A stretch of DNA of 64,000 nt from Symbiodinium sp. CCMP2592 (Eukaryota > Sar > Dinophyceae > Suessiales > Symbiodiniaceae). Where the stretch lies: positions 1 through 64,000 of the forward strand of contig CAJNDT010001009.1 of the NCBI GenBank assembly GCA_905221615.1, given 5' to 3'. The translations under genes were made by a program, and so were the position numbers. Of the stretch, positions 24,840-36,152 are shown one piece after another. The notes under the pieces were generated by a model. It had not been told where the DNA came from. It saw only the letters and a program-made list of their open reading frames with translations, and made no database searches. The first letter of the stretch is position 1, and every line of letters starts with the position of its first letter.

Positions 24840-25257
24840 CGAAACAATCATCGAGAAAGCCTGAACGACCCGCCAAACCCTAACCCTAAAAGGAGAGTAA
24901 AGCACCTCCATCAGGCTCGGCCGCCTTTCTGCCTTCAAGCGCCTAAGCATTGCGGAGCCTGACCCGTAAAGCCCCAACCCTAAACCCTAAACCTGAGACC
25001 CCGACGCCTGAGCTCTATGAACCCGTTTCACAAAGGTGCCACAAAGCCCCACAAGACTGTATGAAATGACATGAAGCCCCATAAAACCCTTACAACCGGC
25101 ATGCAGCCCAAATTGAAAAAAGAATCTCGAAACCACTATGAAGCCCTGTCATACATCCCACTGCAGCTGTTCAATCCAAAACCCGATTCTGAACCCTAAA
25201 CCCCTAAACCCAAGAAACCCTACAGCTAAAGCCTAAACCGTAACACTCCCTCAGGGT
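24840..25257. repeat. Intergenic stretch with scattered CCCTAAA, no gene seen
   Basis: Short telomere-like runs lie at 24880 and 24970-24995. The rest is non-repetitive sequence with no supported ORF. Confidence 0.6.
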
Positions 25258-25346
25258 CCATGTACTCATATAAGATATACATTGGCCTTAAAGTACTCCC
25301 TATATAGGTACGTTGGGCCCAAAGTATGCACGAATTGGGTACATGC
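25258..25346. mobile_element. MITE-like element, CATGTAC ends
   Basis: The ends (CATGTACTCATATAAGATAT and the complement of GAATTGGGTACATG) match the 7984-8064 element. It abuts the next element directly. Confidence 0.5.
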
Positions 25347-25455
25347 CCAGAGATCCCGATACCCCTTAATGAAGGAATATACCTTCAGTCATAATATGAA
25401 GGCCCCTATTGTTTAAGGTATATTCCTTAATTAAGGGGTATTGGGTTCTCTGGGC
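25345..25455. mobile_element. MITE family C copy (GCCCAGAGA ends)
   Basis: The ends GCCCAGAGATCCCGATACCC and the complement GGGTATTGGGTTCTCTGGGC flank paired GGAATATACCTT / AAGGTATATTCC. Copies lie at 26334-26621 (interrupted) and 62724-62895. Confidence 0.7.
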
Positions 25456-25462
25456 GGACCCT

Positions 25463-25599
25463 TACTTGGAGGGTCGGGGGACTTAGTAACTGGTTATTTT
25501 CAGGACTTATAAGTACCATAACCACAATTACGGTCCCTTTTAGGGTACTTATAAGTCTACTTACTAACTACTTGCTAAGTTCCCCCCGACCCCCCAAGT
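25463..25599. mobile_element. MITE family A copy
   Basis: TACTTGGAGGGTCGGGGGAC and its complement ending CCCCCCAAGT bound TTATAAGTACC repeats. It is the third small element in a contiguous run from 25258. Confidence 0.7.
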
Positions 25600-25665
25600 T
25601 GTCAGACCCCAAGCGCCTGCTCCCCAAAGTGCGGATGCTTGCCGTTGATGGAATCCTTGCAGAAG

Positions 25666-25768
25666 TGGGAGTTTCCGAAAATAGGGGACCCTCATATAGT
25701 ACCCTAAATAGTAGGATCCTTATTATAGGGACCCAAAATAAGGTACCCCCTATTTTTGGAAACTCCCA
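25666..25768. mobile_element. MITE-like element, TGGGAGTTTCC ends
   Basis: TGGGAGTTTCCGAAAATAGG and the complement of CCTATTTTTGGAAACTCCCA form about 25-bp inverted ends around a short AT-rich core. Confidence 0.65.
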
Positions 25769-25817
25769 AGTGGCACTGGGCTTCTCGGGTCGGATTCCGC
25801 CAGTTCTTCGGGCCTGC

Positions 25818-26031
25818 ACTTGGGGGGTCGGGGGACTTAGTAAGGGCTCCTTTAAAGGGGATTCTGAAGGTTCCTTTAAGGGGCTCTAAGGTAGTATAGG
25901 GTTTAGGGTTCAAGGTTCAGGGGACTTCTTAAGTAGTTAATAAGTAGACTTATAAGTACCCTAAAAGGGACCCTAATTGGGGTTCTGGTACTTATAAGTC
26001 CCTAAAATACTAAGTCCCCCGACCCTCCAAG
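25818..26031. mobile_element. MITE family A copy with internal insertion
   Basis: It has left end ACTTGGGGGGTCGGGGGACT and right end ...CCCCGACCCTCCAAG. About 75 bp of CTCCTTTAAAGGGG-type and telomere-like sequence separates the left end from the rest, so it was interrupted or rearranged. Confidence 0.55.
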
Positions 26032-26333
26032 CAGGGTTTTCCGGAGTTGAAGGCACAGGGATCTTGAGCTGTTGGGCCTTGCTTGGACCCCAAACCCTAA
26101 ATCCTAAATCCTAAACCCTAAACCCTAAACCCTACCCAAGAGTATGTAGACTAATAGCCTTTTGAAAGCCTGTGGGCCATCATTTCACCTACTTCGGGGG
26201 TTTTGGTAATCAAGCATGGTTGCTGCCTTGGGATCCCTAAACCCTAAGCCCTAAATCCAGGCGTTTCGGTTTACGGACAGCTGAAGGCTGTCGACCAAGG
26301 GAACGAGCCTGGCAGAGGTGCGTAAGATGAGAT
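26032..26333. repeat. Telomere-like block and unannotated spacer
   Basis: CCCTAAATCCTAAA units at 26089-26138, then spacer sequence without a supported ORF. Confidence 0.6.
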
Positions 26334-26621
26334 GCCCAGAGAACCCAATGCCCTGTAATGAAGGAATACCTACTTAAAGGCTCATGGGACTTATTAACTG
26401 GTTATTTTAGGGACTTATAAGTATCATAACCCCAATTAGGGTCCTTTTTAGGGTACTTATAAGTCTACTTACTAACTACTTACTAAGCCCCCCGACCCCC
26501 CCAAGTAGGATTCCTTTAAAAGGATCCTTTAAGGGATCTACAGGGTTTAGGGTTTAGGGAATTCTAATACCCCTTAAGGATTGAAGGAATCCTGAATTAA
26601 GGGGTAGTGGGTTCTCCGGGT
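26334..26621. mobile_element. MITE family C copy split by another MITE
   Basis: GCCCAGAGAACCCAATGCCC on the left pairs with AATTAAGGGGTAGTGGGTTCTCC on the right. The A/B hybrid element at 26371-26507 lies between, followed by a TTTAGGG-like run. Confidence 0.55.
26371..26507. mobile_element. MITE with family B left end and family A right end
   Basis: The left end TACTTAAAGGCTCATGGGAC is family B. The right end CCCCCCGACCCCCCCAAGTA is family A. The interior is family A-like. Confidence 0.65.
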
Positions 26622-27176
26622 GGACAGGAGCTAATTAAGGGTCTCCAAACGGAAACTTATCCGCAAACCCTAAATTTAAACCCTACTAAACTAGTGCTAG
26701 TATATACTTTTGGCCAGAGGGTCTTTCCTCAACGAGTTCAGGTCATTTCGACGCCGCCGAGTGGCCGCTTCCAAATTTGCGACCAGCTTGTCGTCAACGA
26801 TGACCTCCAGACCTTTCTTGCGGATCAGCTTTCATAAGGGGTTCTAGAAGAAACGCTGCACACATGTTTGCATAAGGGGTTCTGTAAGCAATGCTACACA
26901 CAGGTGTTCAAGGGTCTCTGTAGGGGCTTCAAGGAATACACCTGAGATTGTAGTAGGACCCTGATATGATTTAAAGTAAGTATATTCCTTAATCGAGGGA
27001 TGTTGGAGTCTCTGGGAAGGCAGGCTAGTTGCGGTTGAAGCGGGGGTTCACCAACAATAAAAGTAGGATGTAGCATCTACGGTCGCTTAAGAATGGGACT
27101 GCTTGCGCCAAGTACTAAAGGCCTCACTAAGAATCCCAAACAGGTCCAGACACTTTGCTCCCATCCCCCTGCAAGC
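26622..27176. other. Spacer with a partial family C fragment
   Basis: No gene is seen. A family C right half (TATATTCCTTAATCGAGGGATG...GTCTCTGGG) lies at about 26975-27020. Two related CATAAGGGGTTCT copies lie at 26833-26885. Confidence 0.45.
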
Positions 27177-27272
27177 ATATGGGTAGTTGTCAAAATTATG
27201 GTTCCTTTTTGGATCCCTGTCATAATACCGCACCTATTATTTAGGGTATCCAAAAGGGACCATAATTTTGAA
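27177..27272. mobile_element. MITE family E copy (GGGTAGTTGTCAAAATT end)
   Basis: CAAAATTATGGTTCCTTTTTGG pairs with CCAAAAGGGACCATAATTTTG. The left side continues as ATATGGGTAGTTGT, as in the fuller copy at 63884-63990; the right outer end is lost. Confidence 0.6.
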
Positions 27273-27764
27273 TTATTGGCAAATAGGAAGACAGTGCAAG
27301 AGGCACCAAAAGCCCGACTCAGACCTACGAGGATGTATCGAACCACTTTCCGTTAGATTCGAAGGTGTGACACCTTGCAGCTTCTGTGCTTCATTAGGGC
27401 TTAGGGTGTAGGGTTTAGGTTTTAGGGTTAGGGCTTCGGGTCTCGGCTTTAGGGTGTGGTCTCTTCATACGGAAGGGGGCATGACAGCAGGAGCAACATC
27501 GGCCACTACCCCATCCCAAGGCCAAGGTATCTGTGTGAAGCGTTGGACCTGCGGTGGTGCGAACGCTGGAAGGGCCTTGATGATGAGAATTGGGTTTTGG
27601 GTTATACTATAGTGCTCATAGTAACGAAGCCTAAGGCATAAAGTTATAAATGATTCAAGCTTCTTTTTCTTAGATTAGTAGTAGGCGTACCGGGGAAACG
27701 CTGAAATCTAGACGACGTAAGAGACCTGTCAACCCCGTTGACCCCCAACATTCTAGATTCCGGG
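27273..27764. other. Spacer, short TTTAGGG runs only
   Basis: Telomere-like repeats at 27398-27455. No supported ORF or structure elsewhere. Confidence 0.5.
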
Positions 27765-27861
27765 TACTTGGAGGGTCGGGGGGCTTAGTAACTGGCTATT
27801 TTAGGGTACTTATATAAGTCTACTTACTAACTACTTACTAAGTCCCCCGACCCCCCAAGTA
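27765..27861. mobile_element. MITE family A copy, short form
   Basis: TACTTGGAGGGTCGGGGGGC and its complement ending CCCCCCAAGTA, about 97 bp, lacking the central CCATAACC...AATTA part of longer copies. Confidence 0.7.
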
Positions 27862-28118
27862 CTTGATATTCTACGCAGCCCTTGCGGAAGGGAAGTTTGC
27901 TTCTGGTTCTGAGTGCTTCATCCCTGTTGCAGGAGGCCTGAACTATAGCTACCTTGACGATCATCCTACACCCTAAACCCTAAACACTAAACCCTATACC
28001 CTAAACCCTACATTTCAAATCACTGAGTACTCTGAATCGTGGACCCTAAAACCCAAACCCCTAGGACATCGAAGCTGAAACCCGTGGCCTGAACCTAACC
28101 CCAAAGACCTTCATGAAA

Positions 28119-28256
28119 CTTTAGGGTTTAGGGTTTAGGGTTAAGGGTTTAGGGTTTAGGGTTTAGGGTTTAGGGTTTAGGGTTTAGGGTTTAGGGTTTA
28201 GGGTTTAGGGTTTAAGGTTTAGGGTTTAGGGTTTAGGGTTAAGGGTTTAGGGTAAC
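28119..28256. repeat. Best-preserved TTTAGGG tandem array
   Basis: About 19 nearly perfect TTTAGGG units with a few TTAAGGG variants. This is the longest regular telomere-type array in the window and lies internally, so it is interstitial. Confidence 0.92.
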
Positions 28257-28388
28257 CCTGAAACTTCCGGGGATCTCCCAAGCCCTAACCGAGTGGTTCC
28301 AAGCTCCTGGCGCCCAGAGAAGAGGATGAAGAACTCATTGCCTTCCTGGGGTTTTGGGGTTTGGGGTTCAGGGATGTAGTAATCCTAG

Positions 28389-28488
28389 AGGCTCCATATA
28401 CAGTACCATGATGGAATTAGGTCCCAAAAGCCATGATATGGATGGTCTTTTGGGACCTAATTCCATAATGGTACTATATATGGAGCCT
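28389..28488. mobile_element. Long near-perfect palindrome (foldback element)
   Basis: Arms of about 42 bp (AGGCTCCATATACAGTACCA... and its complement) with two mismatches enclose 16 bp. No coding capacity. Confidence 0.65.
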
Positions 28489-29807
28489 TTGGGAATGTTA
28501 CTTTTGGGGGTTAGGGGTTTCGGCGCTGTCGAGTGACAGGGTTTGCCTTTCTGGCTTCGAAGTTGCGAGTAGGCTCCAAGATTTAGAGTGCAGGGCTTGA
28601 GGCCTTTTTTTAGGGTGTGGGGCTTGGGGTACGGGATTTAGGGTCTAGGGTTTCGGGGTGTAGTGTTTAAGGTTTAAGACTGAGGATTTAGGCCTAAAAC
28701 CCTAAACCTTCGAATCTACAGCAACCCTAAACCCTAAACCCCAAATTCCTCTAAACCCCTGATCACTGAATCCCTAAACCCTGAATCCCTACATCCTCCC
28801 TAAACCTTCAACCCCAAATCCCCAAACTCTAAATCCTTGAAGCCCTAAACGGTTTAGAGTTTAGGGTTTAGGGTTTCGATTCTACAGCGAAGCCCAGTGA
28901 GCAGGAAGGCCTCCCCTTGCGACACGATGGTCTGGCCAGCCTCCGATACGACTCGATTTGGGGTTTAAGGCTTTGGGTTTTAGGGTTTTGGGTTTTAGGG
29001 TTTAGAGTTCAGGGTGCCAGGGCTAGTGTTTAGAGTCTAGAGTCTTTAGGATTTAGGGAGTAGGGTTTTAAGTCTGGGGCTTAAGGCTGTAAAATTTAGG
29101 TTAAACAGTACTTTACTATACTATGCTATAGCACTTGACAATACCACTGAATTAGGGCTCTGGTCCCCCAAAATACTACGGTGTACGGAAGTTTACGGCG
29201 TAGTGTTGCACCGTCCTGGTTGTAAGTCGAAGAAGACCACCGAAAGCCCCCCTTAACAAAAAAACAAACGAAGACAGCAGTAGCACCGCCACACAAACAC
29301 CCACAATAACCGGCACCACCACGGCGACGAACCCTGAGGAAGGTCCTAGCCTAAACTGCCCTAAACCTCAAGCCCTAAGCCCTTACCGCGGAACCTCTGA
29401 GTCATACATAACCCCCAAACCCCTATGTGAACATGAGCCTTCACTGAACGGCAAGACCCACAACCTAAGACCGAAACCACAACGAAGCTCAGGACAGGGG
29501 CCGGACCTTCAGCAAAGAAACATCTCAAGAGCCCTGAACTCGAAAATGAAGAGCTAAACCCGACAACCCCGAAAGGCCAATGGCTGAATGAATGACTACA
29601 AGCTCCCATGCCAACCATGCTACACATAAAGATCCCTTGTCGACAACCTGTACGGAGACATGGAACAGCCTGCGTAACAAGACCGTAAGATCGTGCAAAA
29701 GGCGTTAAGAGCTTTAGAGGCTGCTGAGGCATCCTAACACAAGATCTCTTTGGCACCATGCTACTAGTATCGTGTCGAAGTTTAACCCTAAACCCTAAAA
29801 CCGGCCT
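28489..29807. repeat. Degenerate telomere-like repeats, no gene seen
   Basis: Both TTTAGGG and CCCTAAA orientations occur in short decayed runs (28600-29080, 29335-29390) mixed with unrelated sequence. Short ORFs here have no recognisable features. Confidence 0.6.
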
Positions 29808-29910
29808 AAACCTTTAACCCTAAACCCTTAACCCTAAACCCTAAACCCTTAACCCTTAACCCTAAACCCTTAACCCTTAACCCTAAACCCTTAACCCTAA
29901 ACCCTAAACA
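29780..29910. repeat. CCCTAAA/CCCTTAA array
   Basis: About 15 units of CCCTAAA and CCCTTAA in alternating order form a regular higher-order pattern. Confidence 0.85.
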
Positions 29911-30141
29911 ACTCCACCAAACCCCGCAGGGTCGACCCCGAGAGGCCTCGTAGCTCACCTCGAGCAAGGCCGCAGCTACGGCAGAGCGCTGGAACGAGGA
30001 GAGGCACTCGAGGTGCGGGACGTTCTCCAATCTGGGTTCGGGATTTCGGGAATCTGCGGATGGTTCAGGGCGTGGATGCGATATCAGGGTTTAGACGGTT
30101 TCGAAGTAAGAAGCTACAGGAGCAGTAGCAGTCAACAGCAA

Positions 30142-30263
30142 TGACGACGACTACTGCTACTGCTACTGCTACCGCTACGGCTACTGCTACTGCTACTGCT
30201 ACTGCCGCTGCCACTGCCACTGCTACTCCTACTACTACTACTACTACCACTACGACAACAACA

Positions 30264-30326
<63 letters not shown>

Positions 30327-30345
30327 GCAACTGCTACTGTATTGC
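30142..30345. repeat. (CTA)n / (CTG,CTA)n trinucleotide microsatellite
   Basis: About 65 triplets, mixed CTACTG at the left and almost pure CTA at the right. Homopolymer-like ORFs here (polyThr, polyVal) are by-products. Confidence 0.92.
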
Positions 30346-30714
30346 GAGTCAATGTTAGAGTAGGGCTTGGGGAGAAAATATAATGTGCATAGTTATTATA
30401 CGAGGGAAGCCCAAGAAATAATACTCGCCATTATTCAGGCCCAGTTCTGAATCAGGGATTGCGGACCATTTCGATCACAGGGACGTACGCACATCTACAA
30501 GCCCTTCACCCAAAAGCCTGCGCGCCTTGTAGCACTCCGAGCCCTTCATCCCTGAAAGCAAAGAAAACCCTCAAACCCAAAAAGGCCCAACAATCTCAAT
30601 CCCTGAGCATCCAGCCCCCAAGGCAACCTGAAAACAAAAGCATTACAAACCAACCAATATGACAAAAGCTATTACGACAGTATCTGTAATCATACGAAGA
30701 GCTCGAACAAAAAC
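30346..30714. other. Spacer, no gene seen
   Basis: No repeat array and no supportable ORF. Confidence 0.45.
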
Positions 30715-30995
30715 ATGATATGATATGCTATGCTGTGCACTGCTACTCTATGCTATGACATGGTACGGCAGGTTGTGGCGTGGTATGGCATGGCATCTTA
30801 GTATGGTACGGTATGGTATGATATAGTGTCGTATGATAAGATGAGATATGACATTACGAGGTATGTTAGGATAAGATACGACATGATACGGTATGGTATG
30901 GTATGGTATGGTATGGTATGGTACGGTAAGGTATGGTATGGTATGGTATGGTACAGGTTAAGGTATGGTATGGTATGACATGACGACCTGATACG
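30715..30995. repeat. Degenerate (GGTAT)n pentanucleotide array
   Basis: GGTAT/GATAT/GGTAC units dominate, with the cleanest GGTAT run at 30890-30975. Most variants are transitions. Confidence 0.85.
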
Positions 30996-31059
30996 ATCTG
31001 ATGTGATCTTATATGCCGTGAACGCGACGAAACGATAGAGGTGTCTTGAAAGTGATCAC

Positions 31060-31300
31060 CGATGACAACGAAAACCCTAAGTCCCAGACACCTAGAGCCT
31101 AAATCCTAAACCCCAAGCCCGAAATCCTAAACCCCACACCCTTAACCCCTAAACCCGTAAACCCCTAAAATCCCTAAACCCCCAAAACCCCTAAACCTTA
31201 AACTCTAAACCCCTGAACCCCTTAGACCCTAAACCCTTTAAACCTTAAAGCCCCAAACTCTCTAAACCTTAAACCCCGTAACAAAAAGCCCAAACCCCGT
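31060..31300. repeat. Degenerate CCCTAAA block
   Basis: CCCTAAACCCC, CCTTAAA and CCCGTAAA variants run through most of the interval. Confidence 0.75.
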
Positions 31301-33128
31301 GCGGACGAGTCACATCTTCGCGTAAGTCTCAAACTTGGCCTGCAGCCGGTCCTTCGAACAGCAACGAAAAGGAACCCTTTACGGAACTCTTCAAGGAACC
31401 TTAAAGGGATCCCTTAAAGGAGCTCTTTGAGTTGAGGAAAGAGGGGTTCGGAGATAGGGTTTAGGTTTTTATGAGATTTTGGGGGGTTAGGGTCTGCGGT
31501 TTAGGATTTTTTATAAAAAAAAATGCAGGGTGTTATAGGGTTTCACCTCGATTTTTCTGTGAGTTTTAGAAAACTAGGGTACCTTATTTCGGGATCTCAT
31601 GTTGAGGATCCTATTCTTTACGGCTCTACATGAGGGGTCCCCCATGTTCCGAAACTCGCGGGTCTCGCGTCGAAGCTTTTGTACCTCGCCGAATGGCCCC
31701 TAAACAGCGGATACGCCCGACACCCGAAAGAACTTGCCCAGAATCCTCCGAGCATGTTGCCCTCCTGAATCAAAGAAAGGGATACTAGGATGCTTCGGCC
31801 TGCGTAACCTGGCGCAGGTCTGCACTAGTCAGCGTCCAGAGGTCGCATGTCCTGGCGAGGTGTTTGACCCCACTGGGCTGCATCTAAACCCTAAAATCCC
31901 TAAACCCTAAACCCAAAACCTGCATCTAAACCCTAAACCGTACAGATGTCTCTTAGGGGCCGTATGGGGGGGTACAGGGTCCTTTCGGACGCTGCCGGTG
32001 ATACTTTCAGGCTTTTGACAGCTATTGCAGGGTGGTTGGTCAGGGTGTTGGTGTTCTTTTTTGGAAGCTCAGGGGATATCGGCAAGTAAGTTTAGGGTTC
32101 AGGATGTAGAATTTATTTGAGATATGTTGGGTTCTTGCTGGGGAACTGAATGTGGGTACCTTTTACAAAAAAAAAAGTTATGTAGTGCTTACCTTGCCAT
32201 GGCAACTTCACGTACACCCCAAACCCCAAGCCCTAAACCCCAAACCCGAAACCCTAAACCCCAAACCCTAAACCCTAAACCCCAAACTCCAAACTCATGG
32301 CCTAGGCCGCCTTCGTTGGTGGGCGGCGCTTAAGCCCCTCGACATCGATGGTGCCGGGCCCGGTACCGGGACACGTTCTCCCAGGGACCAGCACTGTTCT
32401 CTTAATCCACGGTTTAAGGTTTAGGGTTTAGGGTTTAGGGTCCGAAATCCTGGAGGTGCGGAGCTGGTTTGGGCACCCCCCAAAAACGGACCTTTCAGGG
32501 GGGGCCTGGAAGCTCCAGCGAGCAGAGTTCCAGGACCTAGGGGCTCCGCGCCGGTCCTAAGGGCGGACTTGGACAAAACTGCAATTTTGTGCGCCTGCCC
32601 TGCCCTGCCCTGCCCTGCCCTGCCCCGCCTGCCCGCTAGCTTGGCTGCAGAATTGTGTGGTTGTTACCCAACATGGACCTGACAGAGTTTAGGCCTAAAA
32701 GGTATAGGTGTGGGTGGTTTGCCGCCTCGGACGGCGTGGGGTGGGTGAGGTATGTGATGGCCCGCCGCAGTCGGGCCATGGCTGCGATTCGCAGGCAACA
32801 AAACCGCTAATAAATCTTACAATCCATGTTAGACTACCGCTACGCAATCTTGCAGCAAACCCTAAAACCCAAACCCTAAACCCTAAAGCCCTAAACCCTA
32901 AACCCTAAACCCCCAAATCCCTAAACCCCGAACCCTAAATTTTCTAAACGCTAAACCCCCAGCTTGGTGGGTCGCAGCTTCGGAGCTGTAAGGGTTCTCT
33001 GGGAGTAGGGGCGGCTTGGCCACTGAAACCCAAGGCACCCACAAAAGGAGCTTAGGTTTTTCTTAAGCACCTTTTTCCGACTGCAGAGAGAGTTTAGGGT
33101 TTAGGATTTAGGGTTGAGGGTTTAGGGT
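31301..33128. repeat. Repeat-rich spacer, no gene seen
   Basis: Telomere-like blocks at 31880-31945, 32216-32292, 32410-32440 and 32858-32960. A (CCCTG)n tract of about six units lies at 32597-32630. Short ORFs read through repeats and end in NPKP-type peptides from CCCTAAACCC. Confidence 0.65.
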
Positions 33129-33560
33129 ATGCATGCCGCCAGTCTAAGTGTGTTCCGACGGTGTGGAGGCGTAAGCGAAAATGGCCAAGCAGTATCAGTA
33201 GCAAACGCCCCAGTTACCTTGACCACAGTAAGGCTCAGGCTTCGTTGCCCGGATGGTGGCTGTGCGCGTGGTGCGCATCAACAAGGCCTCGTGGTGGCCA
33301 GCGCCCTACTACAACAAACCAATCTCGCTTTACCAAGAAAAGCACGCATCGCACACGGTGTTGTCAATGTTTATGAAACTGTTCTGCATAAACGCTATAA
33401 CAATGTCTTAAGGAAAATGCACTCGCCACATGACAAAGCAGCAGAAGCACCACAACAGCAGCAGAACGGTAACAGCAAAACCGCCAGCAGCAGCAGCAGC
33501 AGTTGCAAAAAGACCAGCAGCGGCAGCAACGCCAACAAGCAAAACCTGGAGACCACAACC
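33129..33560 (+). other. Open stretch with CAG repeats, doubtful gene
   Basis: A 149-codon ORF runs MHAASLSVF... and ends in poly-Gln/poly-Ser encoded by CAG/CAGCAG, then CCCTAAA. No domain is visible, and the ORF terminates in telomere-like repeats, so it is probably not a gene. Confidence 0.12.
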
Positions 33561-33625
33561 CTAAACCCTAAACCCTAAACCCTCAACCCTAAACCCTAAA
33601 CCCTAAAACCCTCAGCCCTAACATC
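33557..33625. repeat. CCCTAAA array
   Basis: About eight telomere-type units. Confidence 0.85.
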
Positions 33626-33695
33626 CTCAGGCCCATCACAGCAAACCTTTCAGCCCAAGCCCTTCATTTTGCTCAGCACTAAAGCAACATAGACA

Positions 33696-33802
33696 TACCC
33701 AGGGGCCCCAAAGTAGTTCCTTTTTGGGTGTGCCCTCTTTTTTGATTAGGGACTCTAATATACTACCCAAAAAGGAACTACTTTGGGGCCCCTGGGTAGA
33801 AA
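33696..33802. mobile_element. Long palindrome (foldback element)
   Basis: Arms of about 33 bp, ACCCAGGGGCCCCAAAGTAG... and its complement, essentially perfect, enclose about 40 bp. Confidence 0.7.
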
Positions 33803-33910
33803 CTACAAGAAGAAACTTCTCATGAGCCGTATACCCTGCAGCCCAGAACCGCTTAAACAACACGAAAGCCGGAAAGCCAAAAAGCAAGACAAAAGCGTTT
33901 GCCCCGGATA

Positions 33911-34013
33911 TAGGGGCCTTAATAAATAGAATAGGCTTGTGGGGCCATTATACTATAATTATAACAAGGAACCCCCAAAATAGTACAGGAAATTATTCAG
34001 GCCCCCATAGTAG
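33911..34013. mobile_element. MITE-like copy of the AGGGGCCTNAATA family
   Basis: ATAGGGGCCTTAATAAATAG and the complement of AATTATTCAGGCCCCCATAG bound an AT-rich core containing ACTATAATTATAACAAGGAA. Confidence 0.6.
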
Positions 34014-36152
34014 GTTCTAGATCTTGGGCTGCCCGCCACCTCGCCGAAGCTCGCCCCCGATCCCAGCCTCAGCTAAGCGTCCACAAAATTGCCAAAGAGA
34101 CTCGGGGGAGGCAAACATTTGTAGATCGGATGGGTCAACACATGTAAGACTGGCAGCAAAGCAACAGCTCCCCGCAATAAATGAATGCAACCTGCCAAAG
34201 ATGTCCGAGCCGAGATAAAAGAATCCCATTATGCAGAGTATAACTACCAGTTGAGGGGCGCGTGCTTTGCCCCTTTGGATTGTGAACATAAACTGCGCTT
34301 GGCACTCGAGTTTTGGCACAATTCCCGTGTAAAAACGTTGTTGTTGGAGGGTACTGGAAACTACTTCCTTTTCATACAATCTCATGCGTATGCCAGCAAT
34401 TCGTGTCAATATCCAAGCTTCGGGCATGGATGTGCTGCCAATCGGATGGGGTCTGAACGGAAGCCATTGCGGTTGGGGCGTGGATGCGCTGGTATTCGGA
34501 TGGGGTCTGAGTGGCGGGGCTTAAGCTTGAGGGCTTAAGGGTTAGGGTTTAGGGCTTTAAGGTTCGCAGCAACCTCTAAGGTTGAAGGTTCGAAACTAAG
34601 ACTTAGAAAACAAAAAACTGAATGTGGGTCTAAAGCCTGCGCCACAACACCCAAGATTGCCACACTCTGTCACGACGGCTGGGAACCGGGCTTTGCCATA
34701 ACCTCACCACAGGGAGCGCATGAAAATAGGCGTGAAGTCATCCCAGTGGGTGCGTTTGTGCTTGACGGCCCGTGTGCATCTATGAATCCAAGACCTAGGA
34801 GTGGGCTTTGAAGTACCGCACTTCGAGCTCCAACTAGCCGTAACCACTGCTCTTACTGACATGTGGGTCTAAAAATAGGTGTACACAAATATGATACATG
34901 TACATACACATTTTATCCCCACATAACTTCCCATGAACCTTCATGTACACGGTTGAACGTATGGGGGCTGGCAGAACTAGAAAAAGCTTTTGGGGTTTCG
35001 GAATCAGGAGTCTGAATCAATGGAGCTGGGTACTGCTTTGTCCGCTCCAGTCACTGCGCCTGACCCGTTCGCATGACAGTGCATTGCTAGGGGAAACCCG
35101 ACCAAAAGCACTGGTGCCATATCACATTTTGGAGCTGCGGGGCTCTTTCTCGCAATTTTGTTGCCACTTTGATGCATGCATCGGGGCATAGTGGAACAGG
35201 ACAGAAGGAAGCCTTCAACGCTAAGCCCTAAACCCTAAACCTATGAAGGAAGAGCAGAGCTGACTTTGAGGCTTCTGCCGCAAGTATTTTTGAAATCCGA
35301 GGGCCCTCAGCCCTCAAACTTTAAGCCCCTAAGCCCGAAACTACCATGGTATTCATGGTTGCCTTCTTGGTCCGGTTTTGCCGTTTCTAGTAACCGGAAG
35401 TCCTGAAACAAACAGTTGCTACTTTCGGCAAGGTCGCCTTGCCGTTCTGAACCACTTCGACCTCGCCGGTCTCTATGATGTAGAACCTTGAATGAAGGGC
35501 TTGAGGCTTAGGGGTTAGGGTTTGGGGGTTTAGGGTTTAGAGTTTAGGGTTTAGCGGTTTGGGTTTAAGGTTTCGGACTTGCAGCCTCTTTCCAACTTAG
35601 GTGCTTGTCTTCTTTACCCAAGAAGTCTCGAATTGTAAGCTAAGGACACGCATCTCAAGAGAGGTTTGAGGAGACACAATCCAGGCACAAATCACAGATC
35701 CTACGACTTGTTGCCTAAATATACCATGGCCACCCCATAACCGCGAGCTGAAACCCAACAGGCTAAACTCCAGACTTAAACCCCCACAAACAAAGCTCTA
35801 AAAACATAGACAGGCCCAAGGCCAAAGACGAAACTCTAAAGCTCAACCAGTGCATTCAAAACCAAACTGGGCGGAAACCTTACCAAGACCCAGCCTCCGA
35901 AATTCAAAAAGCAGGGTTTGCGGGTATATTACACTTCTAATATACTAAGGACCATAATATTGGGGCCTGATTCAGGCCCCTGTACTATCAATCTGGACTT
36001 CTAGGGTCGTGAAACCAATATTTGGGGCTTAGGGGTTGTGTAAACACTTTAGGAAAAAGCTTGCGGAATGTTCATTCGCAGTTGCAGGGTAATTTGGGAT
36101 CGGTGTGAGCGCTGTCTTCATGTAGGGTATCCTTCCCATACTGGAACCCTAA
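34014..36152. other. Non-coding stretch, no gene supported
   Basis: Mostly unique sequence with short telomere-like runs at 34520-34560, 35222-35240 and 35500-35565. Several 60-136-codon ORFs occur on both strands, but none has a start context, domain or composition that I can defend. Confidence 0.5.

Noticed and set aside
28119-28256. A true chromosome end
   Set aside because: The TTTAGGG array is internal, flanked on both sides by other sequence and elements.
30065-30383. ORFs of polyvaline and polythreonine on both strands
   Set aside because: They are translations of the CTA/CTG trinucleotide microsatellite.
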